A DNA stretch of 64,000 nucleotides, taken from assembly GCF_910589235.1 (NCBI RefSeq), contig NC_060955.1, positions 17,614,258-17,678,257 on the forward strand, given 5' to 3'. This stretch comes from Vespa crabro (lineage: Eukaryota > Arthropoda > Insecta > Hymenoptera > Vespidae). A program made the position numbers and the translations under genes. This document shows positions 43,655-57,198 of the stretch, piece by piece (position 1 is the stretch's first letter; every line of letters begins with the position of its first letter). Under the pieces are notes generated by a model. That model saw only the letters and a program-made list of their open reading frames with translations. It was not told where the DNA came from and ran no database searches.

Positions 43655-44700
43655 CTGTAACGTAAGAAAATTGGTTTGGAGATGATTATTGCTTTAGGAA
43701 AGGAAACAAAAAAGTAAGCTTTCGATGCATGACAGTACGATTTACGCGGATTACAAGTTGGTTTTACGATCGACGAGATTGCAAAAAGGATTTCGATTTA
43801 AATCGTGCGAGTGAGGATGCTGGCATCGAGGACAAAAAATATTCGTTTGGTTAATGAAGCAAAAGGAAAAAGAAAATAGAGATGTAGGATGGGTACGGGT
43901 GAAATAATAAATCGATATGAACGAAGAAGAGAATATATCTACAGGTATTTATATTCAAATCTCGTTGTATTTTTTCTCTTTCGTTTAACTAAATTCAAGA
44001 AAAAAAAAGTAATAAGAATAAAGATAAGTTAGCGAATAAAGAAAAGAAAAAAATGGAAAGAAAAAAGATCTAAAAGATATATATATATAAGTTATAATTA
44101 ATATATATATATATAATATAATGAAATATAAGTAATAATTAATATTTGCGATTTGACAGTACTTATAAATTTAAAACTATACTTTTTTTCATGTGGATAG
44201 TAATCGACACATGATTTGAAAATATGTTTATCTATATTTAATATTAACGATGACAATAAGATTAGAAGCTAAACAAAAAGATTTCCATTGGAAGCGTATA
44301 GATGTAAACGACCTTTGCGCGCTGCAAGGTAAAGTCCCGGAGTGTACGACACCGAAATCTACGATCGCGAGTCTGAAAAATGAAAGAGAAAGAAATAGTA
44401 GGGTGGAGGATGGGGATAGATAGCCAACGGATAAAAGTGAAAGGACCGGTACAACCTTGCGTTCGTTGGAATGGCTACGTTTTCTGTCTTTATTTCTTCT
44501 CTATGTGATTGTATTCGTATATGTGAATGTGTGGGTGTAGCTGCACATGTTTTGCTGCACAGGTTTCTTTACAATCCAGTTATACCTGCTTCGAATAGTT
44601 CTTTCTTATAGAAAGGCATATAAACATCCTAAGCGAGTTACCATTATTTCACGTAGTTTCGATAATTTTGTTAAATCGTGATAAGAAACGTAACAAGACT

Positions 44701-44741
<41 letters not shown>

Positions 44742-46877
44742 CATTCTTGTTTCTTATAAATTTTGCTTTCTTTTATATTAAATGTGAATATCGATAATTT
44801 CGAGAACTAATTTTAAATACCGTCTTTAACTATCGTTAAAGAACTGTTTTATTATTTCTATATGAAAATCGATAGCAATTGAAAGCAAGTAGAAGAACAA
44901 GTGTAATGAATCTAATAATTCTTCTATGCTATCATCATCTTTAGCAAGATATATTTGACCAACACATGTTTGCGGTCGAAGACTGCGATCAGTAGATGCC
45001 AGTGGTCGTTCGATTATTTAGAAAGTATTTGCACGACACTTTCACTGTCGTCGTAAAAGAGAAATGATTCGACGATTCTCTTCTTTTTTTTCTTTCGTTC
45101 GTAACAAAGACGGCCAACGATTCGTTACGTCGACCTTTATATATTGTCATTTTGCAATTCCAACAGATTTTTAAAAAAAAAAAAAAAGGTAAAAAAGAAA
45201 AATTGGAAAAAGGAAATAGATATTTTGATCTCCTTCGAGGAAATAACGAGATATATTTCATAAAGAAAAATATCCTTCGCATCGATAAAAATAGCTGTCA
45301 ATGGTTCTCGTTATGATGGTCTTTTCCTTCATAAAATGTCATCCCTTCTATCGTACACTAGTCGTAAGTTTGTCCTTTTTTTTTTTGTTGTAATAACGTT
45401 ACGATGCCGTATTCGATGACTATTTCCATCGATGCGAATATAAAACTTTCTCGAAGATCTTTTGTTGAATAAGAAAAAGTGTGAAACTTTCGCCAAATTT
45501 ACCGACGTTAACTTCTCTCTTTTTCTTTCTTCCCTCCCCCATCCCACTCTCCTCACTCTTTCTTTATCCTTTTTTTTTCGTAAATTTCCATCTCATTCTC
45601 CTCTTGTATTCCATTTCAAAAGAATAACTCACTACGTAATAACGTTTTTAATTTATTTTGGAATATTGTCTCAGGAAGTATTCTTTGTTAAAATTGAAAA
45701 AATGTATTGATTACGTCATATTGAAAGATCTCACAAATCGAAAAAGAATTAAAGAAAGTTTAAGAACTTTCTTTTAATATTCTTTCCTTATAAAGGAATA
45801 AAAATAAACAAAAAAAAAAGAAAGGAAAAAGAATGATCCATCCATATTATCAAGGAGAGACGATTCAGGAAGCAGATAATTAAGAAAATAGGTATAGTGA
45901 ATTAATTAGATAGTTATTCATCTCTTTTTGCCATTTGTTTCGAGCAAGCTCTTATCTTGAATTACCTGGTAAGGTTTAAGCATCCGGCGTAATTCTCCGG
46001 ATTCGTTGAGCCGTTCGACGGTGTCAGCATCCTGAAAAAAAAGGAAAAAAAAGAAGAAAAACATCGAGAAAGAGAATTAAAAACATTAATAAGATAAAAT
46101 GTAACAGGAGCGTTTAATGAACGATATAAAAACAATTTGTAAAATAACAATGTGAATATTATGTCGACGATTTATTTTCTATTTATCGAATTTTTTTTAT
46201 CTATTTTATTCGAATTTATTTCTTATCGAAAAAAAAAATATTGTTTCTTAATGATTTTATTTAACGATCGATAAACAAAAAGAATGATCATTACGTTTTT
46301 ACTTTTTTTTCTTCTCAGTTTCGAATTTGCGCGCTTAACTTTATTAATCTTAAATCCGTTTCATTGAAAATAGCAAGGAATTGTTTTCAAAGGAGTTATC
46401 GTATCGTTTAGAGAAAGACAACAATGCAAAAACGTAGGAAAGAATTTCTCCCTGATAGGACATTACAACGAAAGAAACGATTTTATTGCGAATTACGAAC
46501 TAAGGAAACACCTTTCACCAAACTGTGAAAAGTGTTTTATCAAGGATTGCAAGAGACCCGCTCCACTCTTTTCGACATGTTTCAACTCAATCTACTCGTT
46601 CGTATTTATTGACTCTATTCGAATGGATCATTTTTGATTATTCAAAGAGATCCCTCGAAGGATGAAAAATATCATCTATGTTTCTCCATCGTGTTTAAAT
46701 AATTGTATGACGTTGTTAGATAGGAATGTTGGCCGGATTTTATATGTACATATTTATATACGTATGTGTGTGTGTACACGTTACAGCAGGACAACCGAAC
46801 GAGTCGACACAGACGCAAATGAGTGAACCTCTCTCTCTTTCTCTCTCTCTCCCTCTCCGTCTCTCTTTCTCTATCTA

Positions 46878-46920
<43 letters not shown>

Positions 46921-47089
46921 TTTTCTTTTTCTCTCTTCGTCTCCTTTCTGCAATGGCCTTGGATCGAATAGCTTGACATTTCACTTACTCGTATATCTAC
47001 TCTCCCGACAACTCTCGCGATTGGCCGCATCGAGAGTACCAATATACGAACGAACGTCCAAGAGAAACAAAACAAGTCCTCCTTCTATT

Positions 47090-47126
<37 letters not shown>

Positions 47127-50093
47127 ATCTATCTACCTATTTATCTACCTATCTTTTTTTATCTATCTCTTTCTTATTCTCATGCGCGAAGAGAAGATCG
47201 AACCTGACTATTCAGTTGTACTAGTCGTTTCTTTTTTGGTTTTATTTATTCCTTTGAATCCAATCCGAGTCGTATCTAGACCAAAACAGACAACGAAGCT
47301 GTTTATGAATACTTACGAAAACCAACTAGACTGACTGACTGATGACTGAGTTATCTTCTTACGTACATAGATACGTAGAAAACGTGATTCTATTTACACT
47401 TCTAATATGAACTAATAATACTGTGTTTCTATATTAAGTGAGAACTTTTTATTATAAAATAAAAGATTTAAAGGTGAATATTAGATGAATGACATTTTTA
47501 ATTTTCTACGTATATATATATATATATACACGTTCTATTTTATGACACAATTAAGATATTCCTGTTCCATTGTATAAATTATAAACATACGTAATTTAAT
47601 CTTTGTTGCGTGTTATATGATGTATCCTTTGAATTATAATTATTAATTTGTTATGTTAATAAATTCAAATTGAAAAAGAGTCAGTGTAGATTATTATACA
47701 ATATTTTCAAATTTTTATTTGTATTCTATGGTTAACTACGTCGTGCGTGCATATGTGTATGTATGTGTATGTGCAAGCTTTCTTTCCCGAATAATTTTAA
47801 CGTTTCTACTTTATGCATAACCTTTCTAATTTTCTTGTTGTCAACCCAACCTCGAGCGTGCCATACACTTAAATTTTTCAAGCCTTATTTATCTATTCCT
47901 TTCCCCTTTTGCTTTAATCTTGCTTTCCCCAGTACCATCAGAGTTTCATGAGATTATCGACACCGAACCGTAGACGCACTTCATTTATTAGAAATTCTCT
48001 GTTTTCCTTTTTAATCTTATTTAGACTGTCTTTTTCCATATTTTTCACTCCATTCTAGATTATCCTCCGTTTTATCAACGGCATTTCAAATAAAAATTCT
48101 GAAAGCTTTGAAAATAAATTACGTAGAAAACAGAATAGTAAAATTACAGCTTTTTTTACGATTTGAAGTATAGAGGAAAAATTTACAATTTTCTTTTTAC
48201 GTGTCTGTTTCATTAACACACGAATCATTTTTATTTTATGAGTTAGCTGTGTCTAACAACATTAACAAGATTAAAATTGTGATCTCCATTGAGTTGGAGA
48301 ACAAATGTTATTGACCAGTCAATTAGGAAGATCTTGATTAGAACATTTTGGCTAATTGGAACGATATAGTTATGACAATCTGTAATGTTATAATCAAATC
48401 TACAATGTCGTCGTATGTATAGAAGCAAACTGATGTATACACATTTTCGCATGATCATGCTTGAATAATCATTAAAGCTTAAATAAAAATCTACGATGGG
48501 AGAGATTTTTATATTTTCATATGTAGTAACAATTTTATAATTTATTTGTGAATGATTAAGGATAGATAAAAAAAAAGAAGAAAGAGGATTTGAAGATTTA
48601 AATACATTTTTCCTTTATCTTTCATCAGAATATTTTAATCAGATTAATTTAGTTTTAATTTCTTTCAAGAGTAAAAACATTTAAATAAAAAGTTCGATGA
48701 ATAACAAGCTTCTTTCGATCTGATCCCTATAAGTAATTTTTACAAGAATAAAATTATCGCCAAAGTCGAAAAAAGCTTTTCTTTGGTTTTCACACTTGAA
48801 AAGTTCTCGAAACGGTACTCTAGTTTTAGCGAGCATGGATTACAATTAGCTTTAAGTGCACGGAACGTTCCTTTCGAAGAACACAGAAAAGCTTGAAAAA
48901 GTTAGATAATAACCCTCGAGCGTGTTAAGAGAGACACGTTTCCGGCGTTGGAAGAATCTACCCGCGAATTCTTATATACTCGTTTAGCGTGACGTGGCTT
49001 TCTAAAAAATTAATGCGCAAAAAAAAAACTGGCTGTCAGGACTTAATCAAAATTTATGCCATGATTTCCGTCGGATTATGAATGATTTATTAATAGAAAA
49101 AAAATCATGGGATAGGATCTCTCTCGGTATGTCTCGTTTAATAAATTATAATATGTTTACTTTGATAATGATAACTTCAACGGATAAAATCATGAAATAT
49201 TATTGTCAATAATTCAATAATTTATCTCTCTCTCCCTCTCTCTCTCTCTCTATTTTTGTTCCTTTCTCTCTCTTTGTCACTTTATAGGAATATAAAATCA
49301 TCGAGACTTTATACATTAGATTAAAAATAATTATTTGCATTTTCTTATTAATTTTTAAATGTTTTAAAGAAGATGATGAACGAAAGTGCATTCGTTCACC
49401 GTATGATATTTTACCATACGTCAGACGTATGGCAAACAAAAAAGTTGATGACAAATGACTTGAAACGAATTCGATATTGACAAAGTAAATTCCAAAGTCA
49501 CTTTAACGCACAGAACATCTGGAGATTAAGTTACAAAAGCAATGACGGATTGCACACGGGCAATACGGTACGTTCCAAGTCACCTAAGAGACTACAAAAC
49601 TTTCATCGTATAGAGATGTATATTTGTAAGTCGAAAGTGTTAGCGATGTTTCCTAAACATTTATCATATGTTATCTTATGACTACTTTAACTTTTACTTT
49701 TGAACGATCATCGCATAATATATTGACTAAACAATAAAATTTGCAAAAAATTATACGAGATTGCATAGAAAATTGATCGTAAACCGATCTTTCGATGAAA
49801 AAAAATTTAGCTTACCGTCGATCAATGTTTCTAAAAAATGTAAATTTAATTTCCTTAGAAAAAATTACAAATTTTATTTCAATTCATTTTCAATCATGTG
49901 AATAATTTCTTTGTCACGATTTTAATATATTCGTCTCTTCAATAAAAAATTGAAGTCTGAAAAATATTGAAGTAGCCTATATAAAAAGGTTCTCTCTTGT
50001 TAGATTTCGGCCTCGATACTTCTTTGAAATGGCTTCGATCACGATGGTGAGTATAGCACGATGTAGTCGCTTATCTTTGACATTTCACGTCGG

Positions 50094-50139
<46 letters not shown>

Positions 50140-52174
50140 TCTTTCTCAACTTTCACGATGTCGAATATTCACGATTGCGTAACGCGGAATCGGCCTTGCC
50201 GTTCACGCGAGTCTTGAGTTGATTCTTTGAAAATTCATTCGAAACTCGTGATATCTTAAGTAGCATTAGAAAATATCCCACGAAAGAAAGATAATTACAT
50301 TGATGAAAATATTTATTAAGAATCAATTGATTTTTTAATTATCTACACTTTTTTCTTTTTTAAGAAAATATAAAAAAAAAATGTTCTTTTTTTTTCGTAT
50401 TAAAAATCTCACGCAGTTCTTTTGAAATTTAGTTATTATAAAAGTGATGGATTAACTTATTGTATTCCTGAAACAAGCGAAGATATTTATTTTTTTATTG
50501 AATAGATCGATTCGTTCGTCGTGAAAATTCTGGATATTTGATGATAAAGAAAGAAAACAAAAGTGAATGTAATTTTTATTCTTAAATCAATATTTGTCAT
50601 TTTTCTTGTATAGGACAAGTTCCATCTGTCTTATAAAAATTAATTAAATCGTACAATTTCTCGAAATCGTCTGATCGAGATAATTAATAATATAGGAGAT
50701 CTTGACAAGCAAAATGCGTAAAGAATGTCGAATGCAGCCCGACGAACGATCATTGATAAACACTCGATAGCGTCATTATCCAAGTACTTATCCCTACTGT
50801 ATGCCAAGAACAAATTATAGATCGATATCAAGCAGATTTCTTATTATTTTATTGTGGAATTATGATCATATTGAACGTTTATGCTTGCTTCGTGAAAATC
50901 AATCGATTCTTTTACTCGTTTAACTCGTTTCTATACAATCAAATCTAAAACTTTCATTGAACTTTTAATAAAGCAATTCTATTTTTTTTTTATAAATATT
51001 AACAAAATTACGTAATGGTTTCATTCGTATTTCTTTTTTTAAAGTACATATCTCCAAGCACAGGCGAAGAGATAAGTTCTATTGAAAAAAAAATAAAATA
51101 TTAAAATTCAAAAATTGTTTAAAATAATTAAAATTCAATGGCTCGTATTATAACAATGAGCGTTACCATCAAAATAGTCGATGACCGACGAAGAATATCT
51201 GAAGATCAGATTAAAATAAGATAAGTGTAATTGTTGATGTCATAGTAAACACGTAAAGAACTGACGCACGATGATAGTGATTTTTATCGAGGGAATGAAA
51301 TACGTTTCGAAAGAATGGAAATAAGCAATGAGAAAACATAATCAAATAATGTTTTGATAATCTCTAATGTCCATTGAAATTAATTTCTCCTATATTATCC
51401 TTAATAAGTTATATTTTATCAATGAATGCAAGAAACGTGGGAAAATCGATAATTTTATCAGCGTTTGATTCCACTTCACATAATGTATTTTTTGTTCGAA
51501 ACTTTCTATTTGATAAAATAATATCTTTAATCATATGACCTCCACATTCTTTTTTATCTACTGTTTTAACATCCGTTTTTTTTTCCTTTTCTCGATACGA
51601 AGGCCATCGAAAAAGTAATGAAACGTGAAACGAATAAATTAAGCTTGAAAGATATCATCGAAGGAATCGCTGATAGTGAAGGCTAATATTGAAGTATGGT
51701 TAGTATATAAGTGTGTTAGGTAAACTCATCAAATTACATCTTTATCGATCTTCGGATTGTATAAAATACGTTTTAAGAAACTCACGTAAGTAGTACATTT
51801 TATCAAAAGTAAACTTAACAAGGATAAGCAAGTTTTTAGTTTGTATCTACTATTGAGAATAATACGATTAGATAATTTCAAATGAATAATTAAAAATTAT
51901 TTGATATATAAATAATTATTATAAAAACTTAAAAACTCACTCCAATGTATTGTCCACCGACGAAAAGTTGTGGCACCTGAATCGCTGTGCAACCTATTCG
52001 ATCTCTCAACTCTGTTTGAAGTTCAGCACTACGAAAGAGATCTTTTTCTTCGTATTTCACCATGTGCGTGTTCAAAATCTGCTTTACCTTCATGCAATTG
52101 TAGAACGTTAGTCTGACGATACCGGATGAGGTGGTGTAAACCACAACTTTACCCTCTTCCTTTGCCTTGTAAGC
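43481..52174 (-). CDS. Grxcr1: Grxcr1-like glutaredoxin-domain cysteine-rich protein, 3' part
   Basis: Three exons, 52174-51941, 46031-45966 and 43654-43481, all in phase 0, encode the last 157 residues. The first is a glutaredoxin fold (GKVVVYTTSSGIVRLTF, NTHMVKYEEKDLFRSAEL, cis-Pro strand QVPQLFVGGQYIG). The second is DADTVERLNESGELRRMLKP. The third is a zinc-finger tail with four CxxC pairs and ends CMNCDETGLVPCQHC, the insect-type end. The order, spacing and motifs match GRXCR1, which in vertebrates acts on actin in hair-cell stereocilia. The redox CPYC position reads TSSG, so thiol exchange is unlikely. N-terminal exons are missing. They normally carry a conserved GTVRGV-type segment that I could not find in the window, so the gene is partial here. 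Confidence 0.92.
44313..44372 (-). CDS. Possible 60-bp cassette exon in Grxcr1-like gene
   Basis: Behind a good acceptor (CTTTCATTTTTCAG) lies exactly 20 open codons, TRDRRFRCRTLRDFTLQRAK, ending at AAAG|GTCGTT. It is phase 0 on both sides, so it could be included or skipped without changing the frame between the flanking exons. The peptide is very basic and is absent from the family pattern, and the donor is weak. Confidence 0.2.
44704..44740. repeat. TA microsatellite
   Basis: Pure (TA)n inside the 2.3-kb Grxcr1-like intron (43655-45965). Apart from this tract and the possible cassette exon, that intron shows nothing. Confidence 0.9.
45966..46031 (-). CDS. Grxcr1: Grxcr1-like 66-bp exon
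   Basis: 22 codons, DADTVERLNESGELRRMLKP then YQ, matching GRXCR1 MNESGEL. Acceptor TTTTTTCAG, donor CAG|GTAATT. Confidence 0.95.
46829..46930. repeat. Compound CT repeat
   Basis: About 100 bases of (CT)n with CCCT, CGT and ATCT interruptions. Confidence 0.9.
49414..49432. repeat. 9-bp palindrome with one-base centre
   Basis: CCATACGTC, A, GACGTATGG. A further copy of the CATACG core in inverse orientation (CGTATG) lies about 15 bases upstream, so three half-sites cluster here. Confidence 0.8.
51941..52174 (-). CDS. Grxcr1: Grxcr1-like exon with glutaredoxin fold
   Basis: 78 codons from acceptor TTTTCAG to donor GGA|GTGAGT. Starts AYKAKEEGKVVVYTTSSGIV. The preceding exon must end in phase 0. 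Confidence 0.95.
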
Positions 52175-53783
52175 CTGAAAATGAAAACAGATCGACGTAT
52201 TAATGATAAAAGGAAACAAAAGAAAAAAAGAAAAAATAAAATCAAATGCCAACATCGTAGAGCGTGATTACGTCCCTGACATGCTTTATCGTTCAATTAA
52301 TAGCGTCTTCTGATGAATCCATTGAAAGCGATGAACTGCATTGACTTTATTTAACCTTACAGCGTCGTTAAAACTCAAGCCCAACTTGTAATTTTAGAAA
52401 TATACATTCGCGATAATTTGATGGATGTAAAATTTTTCAGTAACAGTTTTCTTTGTTTTCTTTCAATCCTAATGAACTTAGACAAAATATGATAGTAAAT
52501 TTAACGTCTAGAACAAGAAAGGATGATAGTAATGAACAAAAAATAGTTCTTATTTTAAAAAAGTAATCCAGAAATCTTAGATAACATTCTTTTTTCTTCT
52601 TACATTAATTTCTTTCTTCTTTTTTTTTTCTTCGTTATTAATTCACGATTTGATAAAAATAGTTACGGTATTTCGCAATATAAAATAAAATATCGATTTC
52701 TTTCTCTAATCTACATATATATGAAATTTAGTTATATCTATAATTCAGTATGTATGTAAGACCTAAATCTTCTACTGAAGGTTTGGTTATTATGAAATAT
52801 CGGAAATTGGATAGATATCGAGGACAATGAATAAAAGGACGTTCAAACAATATCGCTCAATCCATTGTTATAAATTGTACATTCAGATAAAAGAAACAGA
52901 TAAAAAGAGCCATCGTGATGATAATTCCTTAGGAGCCAAGCGATAAAAAGGAATAAAATAGAGCGGCGAAAAGGAATCAATATTTTTTGTTAACGTAAAA
53001 AAAAAGAAAAAAAAATAAATAATAAAAAAATAAAACTGATATAAATTCTTAATTGGTTAACAAAAAAGAATAATAGAACAGATTCATCAAAACTATTTGG
53101 ACTATCAATCAAAAAGATAATATTCTTTTTGTTATATTATTTCTTTTCGAATTTATCATAATCAATTAAACTCTCAATTTAACAAGAAAATGTTAAACTT
53201 ATTATCAATGTACGAAATTCAATCAGCAACAATTGATCAATCGTATTCAATTATACACTTGTCAGACCTTTTCAAAGAACGTCTCATCTTTTTTGCTTAA
53301 TAAAGAATAATTATAAATAAGTATTTTTCACGAGAAATTTGTAATTAGGTATTAAAAGATCTCCTTTTTAAAATAAACATTGTACTATTACTTTCAATCG
53401 CATCGATTTCGCTTTAGTTTATTGTCTTTACTTTCGAAAATTATGATTTCATTTAACCGGACAACTATATCACGTACTATATTTTACGACAATGAATTTT
53501 CGTTTCTCTTTCTCTCCGCTCTGAATAATCGCAAGAATATCGCGTAATACGAGTAGCTTCGTTAATTTTCGCAATTCTGTATACGACTCCATGACTCCGT
53601 GAAATGCAAGGAAGGTTTCTTGAATGTTTGCGCTCTTCGAACGATGCATTTTTTATGTTATAACTTTCATAAGCGAACGACTAACGGTTGTCGCGATAAA
53701 ATCACATGGACGAACTGAATCTTTTAGTGTGTTCTTACCAAGACCATTATATTACAGTTATACTTACTATATACAAACTGTCA

Positions 53784-53849
<66 letters not shown>
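53784..53849. repeat. TA microsatellite fused to GA microsatellite
   Basis: (TA)n of about 46 bases passing directly into (GA)n. Confidence 0.9.
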
Positions 53850-54601
53850 CTTTGTTAGATCTTATTATTTTCATGATCACCAAAGCGAAATACAAGAGGA
53901 ATAAATAAATACACGGGTAGGTAACCTTTAGGATTTTTGATCTTATCAAAGATATTTAAGAAAAGAGATAGTTTGGTCCCTCTTCTTCAAATATCTACTA
54001 TATATCTTAGTTCCTTTTACTTTTCCTTCAAAACGTATGTATAATAAAAATAAGACTTTGAATTAAAACAAGCGTATAATAAGATAAAGTATTAATACAT
54101 GTCAAATCGATCGATCGATTGTGATTTAATTTTTCATTGTTTTTAATTAAAATTATATAAGAGTTTTGAAAATTTTCGATAAATAAAAGTAAAACACGCC
54201 ATTTATTGTTACTCTCCAAAAAATTAATATTTCTGTATTTTCCTTTAATCGAAGCTTCGTTAAACTCGTACCACCATTTTTGCAGTAATCATGAACGGTC
54301 GAATACGTCTTTACAGTTCGTCGATTCTATTGAACTGCACACACATTTCGAACTGTCCTCAACATTTCATAGGCTTGCTATTTGCTTCGTTTTAATCATA
54401 CATAGGTATATATCCAACCAATAGGTATATATCATTCGTCCATTATATATGACGAAGCTTAATTACTTTTCCTGTTAGTTTTTCTGTTTGATAACGCGAT
54501 AACATATTGAAATCTTGTCACGTGATATATAACAAAGAATTTCATTTTGGTATCAAAGTTGTTTATTTTCAGTTCGTTTTAAATCATTGGTGTTGAGAAC
54601 G

Positions 54602-54634
<33 letters not shown>

Positions 54635-55262
54635 ATACATTCAATAATTTTGAATGAAAAATAATAAAGATTATTAATTGTTGTAAATTGTTCAAATGAT
54701 ACAACTACATGATAAGTTGAAGAGAATGATTAATGATAGTATTAAATGTAAATAACTTTCTTGACGTAATGAAAAATGTATTTTTCTTACGTTTAGCTCT
54801 TTGCGAGGAGTTAACAACCAGGTTATTCATTTCCTGCATAAATACTTTCTATTTCGTTCGTAATATTATCCATGAGAAATAATAGAAAATATTTTTAAAA
54901 GTATAAAAAGAAGAATATGATTTTATATAAAATTACTTTCACTGGAAAAAGAAAAGAAAAATTGTAATAAGTAGCGACACATAACACTTGCCGTGACCAT
55001 TTAATGTTTTGCATAGCTATGTGGCCTCTTTTTCTATTGCTTATAAATATGGATTTCGACGAATTTACATTTCAAGTCTAATGTTGTGAAAAGTAAGAAA
55101 TAATCGAATAAAGATTTATTAGAGCGTGACGAGCTAAAGATCGATGTTTGAAGCCGTAAAAAAAGAAAATAAAAATATTTTAATATCAAATCTGAAATTT
55201 TCGTCTTTGAACAGATCGAAAAGCAAGTATACATTATCCGATAAAAAGTCTCATTTCTGCAG

Positions 55263-55400
55263 AGTATAGCGGGACTTACAATTTGCAGTTACGTGCACCA
55301 GCTGGTTACGAAGCAAGAATACTGCTTAGAAATCGTTTAATACTTAGTCATCGTGTATTCCTGGCTACGCAAAGAGCCATATAATGTATTTGTAAATAAA
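55263..55400 (+). other. Possible terminal exon with poly(A) signal
   Basis: Acceptor TTTCTGCAG, then 40 open codons (after two bases) ending in TAA at 55382-55384, then AATAAA at 55395-55400. The peptide (EYSGTYNLQLRAPAGYEARI and onward) has no recognised domain and no upstream exon was found. It could be a small gene or a non-coding RNA end. Confidence 0.3.
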
Positions 55401-57149
55401 GTCCTTCTTTATCAAGATCACTTATTATCTACATGTATTATTTCATGTGTTCATAATCATCGTAATAATCTATCATTCTTAAAATAAATTCGAATAATAA
55501 ATGATATATCGATATATTGTCGTGCGTGTCAAAAATTCTTACTCGCAAGACTTTTTATAATGTATTATTAATTTTTTATATGTAATTAATAATATATTAT
55601 CTGGTCGTTCGAGTTTTCGACTATATGATGCGATTTCGTTAATAAAAACGTATAAAAGTCGTTCACAATTGTGCCAGGAATGTATAGATATTAAAATCGA
55701 ATAAATCGTATCGCGTATAAAACTATAAATTGAACAAATTCATAAAAATACAAAAATTAAAATATCAAACGTTTTTCTCATTCTTCATTCGGTCATTACT
55801 ATTCACCTCGAACGTTTCACTTTATATCCTTTCGTTTTAATGAAGTGACATTTAAAGCTAAGAGTCAAATAAAAAGGAATAATTTTCTCGAGTTATTAAG
55901 TTTCACAATTAAAATTAATCCGATGGTAAAAGAGCAAAAGTCTCAAATTAATTGAGACGACCTTCAATGTTGTTCCATATTTTGCATCATTAATTTTAAT
56001 CGTAGACACGCCAATCGATTTTAGATTTCTCCAAGTTTACACTCCGTAACATGAATTACGGCACTTTTAAACAAGAATCATTTACAATGATGTATCCACG
56101 CTTATCTCGAATGTTACATTAGAGATAATGTATTATATCGTATAAAAAAAAGAAAACGATCTATGATCTTTTAGACATAATCGCATACGATTTTCTAGCT
56201 CGTTCGAATCAAAGGATCGCGACGATTAATTACACGAGAATGACTCCAGCTGTGCAGCATAGACAAATCGCGAGGAGAACGATTTCTCCGTAACTGGGAT
56301 AATGTTACGAGAGATCGGGTCGCCCACTGACCGGATTTTATTGTTACCTTGGTGCATGTGCTTCTCTAGAAAAAAAAAGAAAAAAAAGAAAAAAAAAGAA
56401 AAAAAAAACCAAAGTACCAGATATGCCGACTAACGAGTAGAGAACTAAACAAGATCTCCCACGGTCACACGTGGTATCTTTTGTGATCAGCCTTCAAATA
56501 TCTATCTTTTAATTAATTTTTTGCGTCAAGCATTTTTTTTTCTAATAAAATTGAATTGATACTTGAATAACAATTCTAATAAAATTAAATTAATACTTAA
56601 TTAAAACAAAGATATATTTGGTTTGCAATGTTACCAAATGTTAATTATACTAAAGACTCATTGATATTCCTTAAGGTATTCTCAAAGGTATTCCTTAAAA
56701 AAAGGATCAAAAGAATTATTACTAATATTTGAAAAATTATTTCCAATGCACAATGGTTCTGACTACAATCTTCTATGTAATTTTACGGTCGAGTTGAAAA
56801 CTCATGCGATAAAATACGCGCGAGCGAGTTCTTTGCTAGAGACCTAAATCAATACGTTCTAAACAAAAAGAAAAAGAAAAAAATAGAGAATAGAAAGAGT
56901 CTCAACAGTACTCGATGATTAGCGGGAGAACGAACGTAGGTACGGTAGCTGTTAGCACATTTCGTTTAGTGAGAAAGAGAAAGGGAGGCATAGAAATAGA
57001 GACAGGAAGAAAGACAAAAAGGAAGATTAGAAGTAAGGAGGGAAAAAGAAGAAGAAGAGAGGGAGTTCCAGTTGTAATAGGTCTATGCGGGACGCTCTGT
57101 CATTTGCGTAATAATACGGTTCCAAGTATGTGCGTGTATGTCAGATCTC

Positions 57150-57151
<2 letters not shown>

Positions 57152-57197
<46 letters not shown>
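57152..57197. repeat. CT microsatellite
   Basis: (CT)n that produces an SLSL tail on one strand and an ERER run on the other. Confidence 0.9.

Positions 57198-57198
<1 letters not shown>

Larger units (their letters stand above)
46032..51940. other. Grxcr1-like intron, 5.9 kb
   Basis: Non-coding with CT tracts at 46829-46930, 47091-47170 (grading into TATC/TACC), 49221-49251 and 50094-50146. The open frames over these are Ser/Leu repeats. A compact palindrome lies at 49414-49432. Confidence 0.7.

Noticed and set aside
46823..47224. 133-residue plus-strand frame
   Set aside because: Ser/Leu repeat from the CT microsatellite.
54787..54834. 43-base minus-strand exon-like piece (EMNNLVVNSSQRAK)
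   Set aside because: The acceptor lacks a pyrimidine tract, and the phase does not fit the Grxcr1-like exon at 52174.
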